Position numbers and translations under genes: made by a program. A stretch of DNA of 12,088 nt from an uncultured Ruminococcus sp. Lineage in GTDB: Bacteria > Bacillota > Clostridia > Oscillospirales > Acutalibacteraceae. This document shows positions 1 through 5,789 of this stretch, piece by piece. Each line of letters begins with the position of its first letter. The first letter of the stretch is position 1. Where the stretch lies: NCBI GenBank assembly GCA_937892835.1, contig CALBHM010000271.1, positions 1-12,088 of the forward strand, in the 5' to 3' direction. The notes beneath the pieces were generated by a model. That model ran no database searches. It worked only from the letters and a program-made list of their open reading frames with translations, and was not told the origin of the DNA.

Positions 1-1
1 T

Positions 2-2293
2 AAGTATCTTGGCAACAGTGAAAATGTTGTAATTCCCGAGTGCTTGGAAATTTATCAGATTGGAAACAAGACATTCTATTTTAACAATAGCATAAAATCC
101 GTTTATTTGCCACACAGTATTAAAAGGATTGGTAGACAAGCATTTTCAATGAGTAAAAATTTGGAAAATATTGCCGGTGGAAAAGGAGTAATATATTTAG
201 GGGACAGAGCATTTTATAATGATAAAAAGCTTTCGAATGTAAATAATTTAGAATCAGTACAATATTTAGATTATGCATCATTGGCTTATACTGGTATTGA
301 TAAGTTTAAAATGCCGCAAACGGTATATTATTGCGATCAATTTGTTTTCTTGGGATGCAGTTATTTAAAAGAAATTATTTTATCAGGGAATTTATATGCT
401 GTTTCATCGGGAATGTTTTATAATTGTACAAATCTTGAAAGATGTATTGTGAAATATGGTACAAAGCAATATGGACAGCAAATTTTTGATAATTGTAATA
501 ACTTAAAACAGATATATATTCCGGATAGTGCTCAGTTAATACAAGAAAATTCAATTCCGTATTCGATAATTGTATATAGCTCAAAGAATTTGAAGTTGAA
601 TAGTAATAAAATTGATTTATCAAACAACATTATATATCCAAATTATAAAATTATAAATGGTGTTCTAAAAGAATATCAAAGCGACACAGGGTATGACTAT
701 ATAGATGAAGCAGGTAAGAAAGTTATAGATGTGCCCAATGCAATCGAGACAATATCGGAAAGAATATTTGACAACAAAAGGAATGTTGATAAAGTTATTC
801 TATCCGATTATCTTGATGTTATTGAATATGGCGCGTTTATGGATTGTACGGTTAGTGAAATAGTAATGCCAAGGAATATGAGCAGTATAGGAAATTCAGC
901 ATTTAACAGAACGAAAATAACCCAAATAGATATTCCGGATGGTATAACAAAAATTGATAGTTATTTATTACATAATACACCTATTCAATCTGTAAGGATT
1001 CCAAACTCAGTTGTTGAAATAGGATATAGAGCGTTCAGAGCATGTTATATGTTGAAATCCATTTATATTCCGGATAGCGTTACGGCAATAGATTCTTGTG
1101 CATTTGAAGGATCCACATACCCAGTTACATTGTATGGAAATGGCAACACATATTTAAGAAAATATGCAGAAGAGAATTCCGAACAGAACGGCAATAATTT
1201 TCTCACTTGTAAGTTGGGCTATGAGATAACGGATGGAATCTTGAAATCATATACAGGTAATGAAATGAATTTGCAGGTTCCGTTTGGAATAGGATTAACA
1301 AGCTTAGCGGATGGTGCTTTCAAGAATAATACAACCATTAAATCTATTTCTATAGTTTCGGGAATAACAAGCATTGGGTCCGAATGTTTCAGTGGATGCA
1401 CGGCGTTGACTTCAATATATGTACCAAATGATGTTGCTTTTATAGGTTCAAATGCTTTTAAAGATGTTGAAAATTTAACTGTTTATTGTAATAAAGGTTC
1501 TTATATTGAAGAATACTGTGCCACAAACAATATTTCTGTTAATACTGATTATGATATCTCAAATGGTGTGTTGAAAGCATATAATGGAACATCAACAGAT
1601 GTTGTTATTCCATCAGATCTATGCATTACTGAAATTGGCAGTATGGCATTCTATAACAATAAAAGAATAACAAGTGTAATATTACCGGAAAAGACAAATG
1701 TAATAGGTAGTTTTTCTTTTGATGGATGCAGTGCGTTGACAACAGTAACATTACCATTAACAAATAAAGTGATATTGTGTAGCTTTGCTTTTGGCTTTTG
1801 CAATAATCTAACTACTATAAACAATTCAGACATGATCAGTGAAGTTGGAAGTTATGCTTTTACACATTGCTCAAGTCTTGAAAATATTAATTTGTGCGAT
1901 GTTAAGGCAATGTCATATAACGTATTTAATGAGTGTACAAGTTTGAGGACGATTACATTGGGAGACTCATTATCATCAATTGGCACTGATGCTTTTAAAA
2001 ATTGTCCAAATCTTGTTATTAAGTGTTATGCAGATACATATGCCTATCGATATGCAGTAGAAAATGAAATTCAATATATTTTATTGAATGACAATTCAGC
2101 TTCAGCCATTTCGCTTAGAAGCACCACAGGTATGGGCGCAATAACAAATAACACCGTTTTTAAGGGTGATGAGGCTATTATAAGATATAATCCTGATCAA
2201 GAATTGCATGAATATATTTGTTTAGAATGTAACGGTGAAGTTAATATGAAAAACATTGATAAAGTTATTGCTTACATTATCGATAATGATTAA
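2..2293 (+). CDS. BspA-like leucine-rich-repeat surface protein, 5' truncated by window edge
   Basis: The reading frame is open to the first base, so the start and any signal peptide lie outside the window; 763 residues are visible. The protein is a run of BspA/TpLRR-type (LRR_5) repeats of the form I..I...AF..C..L..I.IP..V..I. Larger modules open with a [YD][EK]I.[ND]G[VI]LK.Y motif near nucleotides 640, 1220 and 1549. The window itself starts inside another such module (KYLGNSENVVIPE). Modules tend to close with an aromatic-rich YC..GSYIEEYC-like segment. Such proteins are normally secreted or cell-surface and implicated in adhesion or substrate binding; that location is inferred here because the N-terminus is missing. 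The C-terminus (NGEVNMKNIDKVIAYI) faintly resembles half of a dockerin repeat but lacks the D.N.DG calcium loop. It may be host DNA flanking the element or cargo of it. Confidence 0.9.
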   Translation, partial: KYLGNSENVVIPECLEIYQIGNKTFYFNNSIKSVYLPHSIKRIGRQAFSMSKNLENIAGGKGVIYLGDRAFYNDKKLSNVNNLESVQYLDYASLAYTGIDKFKMPQTVYYCDQFVFLGCSYLKEIILSGNLYAVSSGMFYNCTNLERCIVKYGTKQYGQQIFDNCNNLKQIYIPDSAQLIQENSIPYSIIVYSSKNLKLNSNKIDLSNNIIYPNYKIINGVLKEYQSDTGYDYIDEAGKKVIDVPNAIETISERIFDNKRNVDKVILSDYLDVIEYGAFMDCTVSEIVMPRNMSSIGNSAFNRTKITQIDIPDGITKIDSYLLHNTPIQSVRIPNSVVEIGYRAFRACYMLKSIYIPDSVTAIDSCAFEGSTYPVTLYGNGNTYLRKYAEENSEQNGNNFLTCKLGYEITDGILKSYTGNEMNLQVPFGIGLTSLADGAFKNNTTIKSISIVSGITSIGSECFSGCTALTSIYVPNDVAFIGSNAFKDVENLTVYCNKGSYIEEYCATNNISVNTDYDISNGVLKAYNGTSTDVVIPSDLCITEIGSMAFYNNKRITSVILPEKTNVIGSFSFDGCSALTTVTLPLTNKVILCSFAFGFCNNLTTINNSDMISEVGSYAFTHCSSLENINLCDVKAMSYNVFNECTSLRTITLGDSLSSIGTDAFKNCPNLVIKCYADTYAYRYAVENEIQYILLNDNSASAISLRSTTGMGAITNNTVFKGDEAIIRYNPDQELHEYICLECNGEVNMKNIDKVIAYIIDND

Positions 2294-2450
2294 TAATAAA
2301 TAATTGATTGTTTTATTGAAGCAGATATCATAGTTATTAAAACGAACTAAATTAAAAAACAAAAAATACGGAGAAAAACTAAGTATAATTCTCAATATTT
2401 GCTTCGTAATTTAATATTATATTGGTATATGTTTAATATGCAATAAGTTT
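2294..2450. other. AT-rich intergenic stretch after the LRR gene
   Basis: This 157-nt stretch is very A+T rich. It holds no ORF with a ribosome site and no convincing promoter. A TATAAT at 2384-2389 has no matching -35 box at the usual spacing. If the left boundary of the recombinase-bearing element lies inside the window, this is one plausible place for it, but no attachment-site repeat could be identified. Confidence 0.4.
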
Positions 2451-2484
2451 AATCCTTCCTGCTCAAAAGTAGGAAGGATTTTTT
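2451..2484 (+). terminator. Strong Rho-independent terminator
   Basis: A perfect 10-bp stem (AATCCTTCCT at 2451-2460, AGGAAGGATT at 2471-2480) encloses a 10-nt loop and runs into a T tract at 2479-2484. It lies 158 nt after the LRR stop codon and before the sigma-like gene. It therefore likely ends LRR transcription and insulates the downstream module. Confidence 0.9.
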
Positions 2485-2497
2485 ATGTTAGAGAAAT

Positions 2498-2514
2498 GGC
2501 TATGCTACATAGCT
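2498..2514 (+). promoter_or_regulatory. Small hairpin in the leader of the sigma-like gene
   Basis: GGCTATG (2498-2504) pairs with CATAGCT (2508-2514) around a 3-nt loop: six Watson-Crick pairs plus one G-U. A UACAU pentamer (2506-2510) straddles the loop. It lies between the terminator and the larger ribosome-site hairpin. Its function is unknown and it could be chance. Confidence 0.35.
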
Positions 2515-2526
2515 GAATATCCGTAA

Positions 2527-2563
2527 CTCCTTAATTTTGAAAAAAGAATTCAAAATTAAGGAG
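2527..2563 (+). promoter_or_regulatory. 15-bp hairpin burying the Shine-Dalgarno site of the sigma-like gene
   Basis: CTCCTTAATTTTGAA (2527-2541) and TTCAAAATTAAGGAG (2549-2563) are perfect inverted repeats with a 7-nt loop. The 3' arm ends in AAGGAG (2558-2563), the only good ribosome site for the ATG at 2573, with a spacing of 9 nt. In RNA the site would be fully base-paired with the CTCCTT of the 5' arm. No T tract follows, so it is not a terminator on the plus strand. The likely role is translational control of the sigma-like gene. A protein-binding DNA palindrome or an element end are alternatives. Confidence 0.7.
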
Positions 2564-2572
2564 ATTACATAA

Positions 2573-3139
2573 ATGTCAAACAGGTATTTTATATGGAAAG
2601 AGGCTAATTGCCAAGAGATAAATTCTAAATGGGTGGAGATTTCGGGAAGAGAGTTTTATTCTCTTTTAAAGGAGTCACCGAAAAAAAGATATTTTGAAAA
2701 GATTGACGAATGTGTCGAGGACGGAGCAGATGTTCTTGTTTTTGAAACTACTTATGAGAGATATAAAAAATGGCACAGAGAACATGAAAGAAAGTGCAGA
2801 AGCAAAAGGTTGGAGCTTAAATACAGAAATTCAATCATCTTTCTGAATGATTATATTGTAAGCAGTGAAGGCTCTTTAAATGATTTTATTGCCGATATAG
2901 ATGAGAATGTAGAGGATAAGGCTCTGAAAAATGTTGAATGCATTGTTTTACAAGATGCGATTAAAAACTTGAACGATGAGGAGAGACTTGTACTTGATAT
3001 TGTAAAAAGAGCTATGGAAGAGAATAAGAGTGAAAGGGGGATCTGTAAGGAGCTGGGAATTGATAGGGAAAAGTTTAGATATCAAAGAGAAAAAGTGTTT
3101 GAAAAAATAAAAAAATATTTTTCCCCAAAACAGGAATAA
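2573..3139 (+). CDS. Sigma-70 region-4-like regulator of the mobile element
   Basis: This is a 188-aa protein. Residues about 130-183 form a sigma-70 region-4-like helix-turn-helix (LNDEERLVLDIVKRAMEE, then ERGICKELGI, then a basic recognition-like helix REKFRYQREKVFEKIKKYF). The middle carries a basic stretch (about 65-84) and an acidic DFIADIDENVEDKAL segment. No region 2 is evident, so it should not be a complete core-binding sigma factor on its own. Small proteins of this layout, usually annotated as sigma-70 family, are common beside recombinases in clostridial integrative elements and probably regulate the module. The ATG at 2573 is fixed by AAGGAG nine bases upstream, which lies inside a 15-bp hairpin. 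The actual target genes are not visible from sequence. Confidence 0.8.
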   Translation: MSNRYFIWKEANCQEINSKWVEISGREFYSLLKESPKKRYFEKIDECVEDGADVLVFETTYERYKKWHREHERKCRSKRLELKYRNSIIFLNDYIVSSEGSLNDFIADIDENVEDKALKNVECIVLQDAIKNLNDEERLVLDIVKRAMEENKSERGICKELGIDREKFRYQREKVFEKIKKYFSPKQE

Positions 3140-3294
3140 ACGTGCAATGTATATAGTGTAAAGGTTAATTCCTTTTGTACTTTGAAAACTGAATACCAAA
3201 TCTTCAGGTACATTAACTGTGCCGAGGTAATACCTCAAGCTGTGACATAGATACGCCAAGACCTTTTATTAAGAAGTGAGCGATAAATATTTAT

Positions 3295-3408
3295 ATGTCG
3301 AAAATTGGATTGCCCCCAATGATAGCAATGACAAGCATAGTGATAATGATACTTCTGTTCGTGGCCGGCGACGAAATAGGCGGTGGTGAGATTCCAATGA
3401 GAGTATGA
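3295..3408 (+). CDS. Candidate 37-aa single-pass membrane micropeptide
   Basis: ATG at 3295 opens a 37-residue frame ending in TGA at 3406-3408. Its centre is strongly hydrophobic (about residues 9-24, MIAMTSIVIMILLFVA) and is followed by an acidic, glycine-rich tail (GDEIGGGEIPMRV), as in a one-helix membrane peptide. Support is weak because no good ribosome site is present; GAAGTGAG lies about 14 nt upstream. The same DNA also forms several hairpins and is open in a second frame. The stop overlaps the ATG of the next micro-ORF (ATGA), which favours translational coupling. Treat this as a hypothesis. Confidence 0.3.
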   Translation: MSKIGLPPMIAMTSIVIMILLFVAGDEIGGGEIPMRV

Positions 3409-3488
3409 AGCTAATACTCGCCCGAAGATTTCCTTTTGCAGAGGACAGGAATAATGCTGCAAATTTAGGAACTTGCAAATCATTGTAA
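3405..3488 (+). CDS. Candidate 27-aa leader peptide ending inside the pre-mazF hairpin
   Basis: ATG at 3405-3407 overlaps the TGA of the preceding micro-ORF and opens a 27-residue frame (MKLILARRFPFAEDRNNAAN...) stopping at TAA 3486-3488. It has no strong ribosome site of its own, so translation would depend on coupling. Its last codons and stop lie within the 3466-3495 hairpin just upstream of the mazF ribosome site. A ribosome translating it would therefore open that hairpin. Nothing about the peptide is recognised with confidence, and it may be a fortuitous open frame. Confidence 0.28.
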   Translation: MKLILARRFPFAEDRNNAANLGTCKSL

Positions 3489-3495
3489 GTTCCTA
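3466..3495 (+). promoter_or_regulatory. Hairpin immediately upstream of the mazF ribosome site
   Basis: AGGAACTTGCAA (3467-3478) pairs with TTGTAAGTTCCT (3483-3494) around an ATCA loop, with one G-U pair; a further T-A pair (3466/3495) extends it. The mazF ribosome site AAGGAGG (3502-3508) begins 6 nt after the stem, separated by a sequence containing UACAU (3497-3501). No T tract follows, so a role in mRNA stability or translation is more likely than termination. Confidence 0.6.
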
Positions 3496-3517
3496 TTACA
3501 TAAGGAGGAGTAAAACT

Positions 3518-3865
3518 ATGGAAAAGAATATAAGAAGGGGAGATATTTTTGTTGCGGCTTTCAATGGAACCGTTGGTTCTGTTCAATCAGGTTTGAGACC
3601 TGTTGTGGTTATTCAAAACAATATCGGGAATATGTTTAGTCCGACTGTTATAGTTGCTACTATTACGAGTAAAACAGAGAAAAAGAGGGGACTCCCGACG
3701 CATATAGTTGTAAATGCGGACGGCTTGATGCAAGAATCAATTGTTCAGCTCGAACAAATTACAACAATTGATAAGAAGCAGGTATTAGATTTCATAGGTA
3801 CTATGCCTATATCTGTAATGGAACAGATTGATTTGGCGATAAAGGTCAGTTTAGATTTAGAATAA
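3518..3865 (+). CDS. mazF: MazF/PemK-family endoribonuclease toxin, orphan
   Basis: This 115-aa protein matches B. subtilis MazF (EndoA) in length and along its whole sequence. It has RGDIF near the N-terminus, RPVVVIQNN (Arg27), NMFSPTVIVATITS (Thr50), LPTHIVV, and S-I-V-x-LEQI-x-TIDK. Arg27 and Thr50 correspond to the catalytic Arg25 and Thr48 of the B. subtilis enzyme, so it is probably an active, sequence-specific mRNA endonuclease; that family cuts at U^ACAU. The ATG at 3518 is chosen because AAGGAGG (3502-3508) precedes it at good spacing. An upstream in-frame start at 3473 lies inside the hairpin without a ribosome site. No MazE-like antitoxin adjoins it. The next genes are a 34-aa membrane peptide, a SHOCT-like protein and recombinases, so it may serve as an element maintenance or regulatory factor. 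Confidence 0.92.
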   Translation: MEKNIRRGDIFVAAFNGTVGSVQSGLRPVVVIQNNIGNMFSPTVIVATITSKTEKKRGLPTHIVVNADGLMQESIVQLEQITTIDKKQVLDFIGTMPISVMEQIDLAIKVSLDLE

Positions 3866-3879
3866 ACGGAGGTAAAAGC

Positions 3880-3984
3880 ATGGAGACGATTATAAATACG
3901 ATTATTTACACTTTAGGACAGGGGATTGCATTTAATATTATTCTGCCGTTGTGGTACATAATAATCAAACTTACCGGCAAATAA
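3880..3984 (+). CDS. 34-aa small hydrophobic membrane protein
   Basis: The ORF runs from ATG 3880 to TAA 3982-3984 with an excellent ribosome site (GGAGGT at 3868-3873) only 2 nt after the mazF stop, so it is very likely translated. The product is almost entirely one hydrophobic segment (about residues 4-31, with FNIILPLWYIIIK near the end) finishing in LTGK. This indicates an inner-membrane single-pass peptide with a short cationic tail. It is not MazE-like. Possibilities include a small membrane regulator, a type I toxin-like peptide, or a partner of MazF; the family is not recognised. Confidence 0.65.
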   Translation: METIINTIIYTLGQGIAFNIILPLWYIIIKLTGK

Positions 3985-4015
3985 TTTGTGATTTAAAACA
4001 GAGAGAAGGTTAGAA

Positions 4016-4171
4016 ATGGAACAGGAAATAAAAAATCAAATCATTTATCTTGTGACGTTGGGATTGATTAGGCAGTTCTTTAGAGAGGGTAAAATTGATA
4101 TAACTCTTGCTGAAAAACTTAACAGGAAAAATGCCGAAGAATTGTCGTGCGATTGTATCCCGATAGCATAA
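4016..4171 (+). CDS. SHOCT-like small protein, 51 aa
   Basis: The ORF from ATG 4016 to TAA 4169-4171 is preceded by AGAGAAGG (4002-4009). Residues about 17-43 (LIRQFFREGKIDITLAEKLNRKNAEEL) follow the pattern of a SHOCT (short C-terminal) domain: a helix, a G.I turn, then a second helix with an AE.LN motif. Small SHOCT-domain proteins commonly sit directly before serine recombinase genes in clostridial integrative elements, which matches its place 62 nt upstream of the first recombinase. Its role is not established; an accessory factor in recombination or oligomerisation is plausible. The C-terminal CDC is unusual for so short a protein. Confidence 0.7.
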   Translation: MEQEIKNQIIYLVTLGLIRQFFREGKIDITLAEKLNRKNAEELSCDCIPIA

Positions 4172-4233
4172 ATCGCACATTGGATTTTTGAGAAACAAAC
4201 TGATAGAATGTTGATGCAAACGGAGGTGAAACA

Positions 4234-5772
4234 ATGGCAGAAAGAACCGTAAAGGTTATTGAACCGACAATAGGAAATTTAAATCAGAGTAAAATAATAA
4301 AGGCGGCGGCTTACTGCCGTGTAAGCACCAATTCCGAGGATCAAGTCAATTCTTTTTCGGCACAGCTTAAGTATTACACCGAATATATTTCGTCAAATCC
4401 ACGAATGGAGCTTGTTGATATATATGCCGACGAGGGAATAACGGGCACCTGTGTAAGCAAAAGAGATGAGTTTAAAAGAATGATGAGAGATGCTTCTAAC
4501 GGAAAGTTAGATCGCATCTTTGTTAAAAGTGTTTCAAGGTTTGCAAGAAATACACTTGAATGTCTTGAAGCAATCCGAATTCTTAAGTCACTTGACGTAA
4601 CTGTGATTTTTGAAAACGATAACATTGATACAGAGACAATGAACTCGGAACTTATTCTTTATGTAAAAAGTGCTTTTGCACAGAGCGAAGCGTTATCGGG
4701 GTCAAAGAGAGTATCAACAGCCATACGAATGAAGATGGAAAACGGAGAGTTTATTACCTATAACGCACCTTATGGTTATAAACTTGATAAAGAATGCCAT
4801 CTTTTGATAGTTCCGGAAGAAGCGAAAGTTATAAGGCGTATTTTTGAACTCTATCTTTCAGGAAAAGGAATGGGGAAAATCGCTGAGATACTTAATGATG
4901 AAAATATCCCTAATGCCTCGGGAAAATGGTCCGTTTCGGGAATAAGGTATATTTTATTAAATGAAAAGTATATCGGAGACAGCATTTTACAAAAGACTTA
5001 TACGCCGTGCACATTGCCGCTTAAAAATATTCCTAATCGTGGCGAACTTGATATGTATTATGTTTCAAATTCTCACGAGGGTATCATTTCCCGTGAAACG
5101 TTTGAACTTACCAAGCGCAGAATGTTTCAGACGACCTGCGAAAGAAAAACTCCGCAAAAGCATTTGTTTACCGGAATTATTGAATGTGAAAGCTGCGGTT
5201 GGGCATATAAAAGAAAAGTTCAAAACGGTGTTGTATATTGGGTATGTTCAAGAAAGAAATCGGCAGGTTACCTTTGCGAGAGTAAAAACATCAGCGAAGA
5301 AAATCTAAAAAAGGCATTTGTAAAAATGTATAATAAACTGAGAAGATTTGAAACGGAGATACTTGATAGGACATATAATCAGCTCTTGAAACTGCGTGAG
5401 AAACTTTCGGGGCAGAATAATGAAGTCTCACAGATTGATATAGAGATTGCAGATCTTTGTAATAAGATCAATATGTATACGGAATTTCATTTGCAGGGCA
5501 TAATTGATGATATTTCATTTCTTGAAAGAACATCGGAGCTGAAATATAGAGTAACTGAGCTCAGAAATAAAAGAACGAAGCTCTTATATGCGAATGAAGA
5601 TGAGAAAGTTATCGAAGAAATAAAAATTCTGATGGACACTTTGGAAGAATACCCGAAAGTCATTCTATCTTTCGATAATTCATTGTTCTCTTCAATTGTT
5701 GATAAGGTAATAATCGGCAAGACCGAGACAATAATTTTTAAACTTAAAGGCGGCTTGTGTCTGGATATCTAA
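4234..5772 (+). CDS. Large serine recombinase 1 (site-specific integrase/excisionase)
   Basis: This 512-aa enzyme of the large serine recombinase family cuts and rejoins DNA at attachment sites through a covalent phosphoserine. The resolvase domain (about 24-175) has YCRVS with nucleophile Ser31 and Arg29, DEGITGT, and SRFARN with Arg102 and Arg105. A recombinase DNA-binding domain follows (about 180-300: PYGYKLD, EEAKVIRRIFELYLSGKGMGKIAEIL, NEKYIGD, NRGEL, V.NSH..II). Next come a zinc ribbon (Cys318, Cys321, Cys338, Cys348), a coiled-coil stretch (about 370-470), and a C-terminal tail ending in KLKGGLCLDI. The start has CGGAGGTG at 4221-4228. The E-helix segment (AQSEALSGSKRVSTAIRMKM) departs from the more usual AQ.ES.S.S.NVKWGI seen in recombinase 3, suggesting specialised subunits. 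It is the first of three tandem recombinase genes. Confidence 0.93.
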   Translation: MAERTVKVIEPTIGNLNQSKIIKAAAYCRVSTNSEDQVNSFSAQLKYYTEYISSNPRMELVDIYADEGITGTCVSKRDEFKRMMRDASNGKLDRIFVKSVSRFARNTLECLEAIRILKSLDVTVIFENDNIDTETMNSELILYVKSAFAQSEALSGSKRVSTAIRMKMENGEFITYNAPYGYKLDKECHLLIVPEEAKVIRRIFELYLSGKGMGKIAEILNDENIPNASGKWSVSGIRYILLNEKYIGDSILQKTYTPCTLPLKNIPNRGELDMYYVSNSHEGIISRETFELTKRRMFQTTCERKTPQKHLFTGIIECESCGWAYKRKVQNGVVYWVCSRKKSAGYLCESKNISEENLKKAFVKMYNKLRRFETEILDRTYNQLLKLREKLSGQNNEVSQIDIEIADLCNKINMYTEFHLQGIIDDISFLERTSELKYRVTELRNKRTKLLYANEDEKVIEEIKILMDTLEEYPKVILSFDNSLFSSIVDKVIIGKTETIIFKLKGGLCLDI

Positions 5773-5789
5773 GAAGGGGAGATGTGATA

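Larger units (their letters stand above)
3140..3517 (+). other. 378-nt leader between the sigma-like gene and mazF; candidate structured RNA and/or micro-ORF region
   Basis: The segment holds no recognisable conventional gene, but its composition is unlike the AT-rich spacers elsewhere. It is locally G+C richer and has few stop codons in several frames. Local inverted repeats are visible: GAGGT/ACCTC (3224-3228/3232-3236), ATTGG/CCAAT (3304-3308/3316-3320), TTCGT/ACGAA (3358-3362/3371-3375), GAGTAT/ATACTC (3401-3406/3414-3419), TTTGCAG/CTGCAAA (3435-3441/3457-3463), and a 13-bp hairpin at 3466-3495. Two candidate micro-ORFs overlap as ATGA within it. It could be a long regulatory leader of the mazF-recombinase operon, a structured RNA, or a set of peptide genes. 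Comparison of homologous elements is needed to choose. No clear promoter was found. Confidence 0.5.

Noticed and set aside
2202..2293. Dockerin module at the C-terminus of the LRR protein
   Set aside because: Only one weak half-repeat is seen and the calcium-binding D.N.DG loop is missing, so a cellulosome-type dockerin is not supported.
3276..3389. GTG-started 37-codon frame (SDKYLYVENWIAPNDSNDK...) overlapping the 37-aa membrane micro-ORF
   Set aside because: It has no ribosome site, and its end is an Arg-rich run typical of an out-of-frame reading. Without comparative data it is only an alternative reading of the same stop-poor region, so it is not listed as a gene.
3473..3517. Upstream in-frame start for mazF adding 15 residues
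   Set aside because: It lies inside the hairpin with no ribosome site. The ATG at 3518 has AAGGAGG at good spacing and gives the usual MazF N-terminus (RGDIF).
5757..5789. GTG start for the middle recombinase gene overlapping recombinase 1
   Set aside because: No ribosome site precedes it. The ATG at 5790 has GGGGAG at proper spacing and begins right at the recombinase domain.
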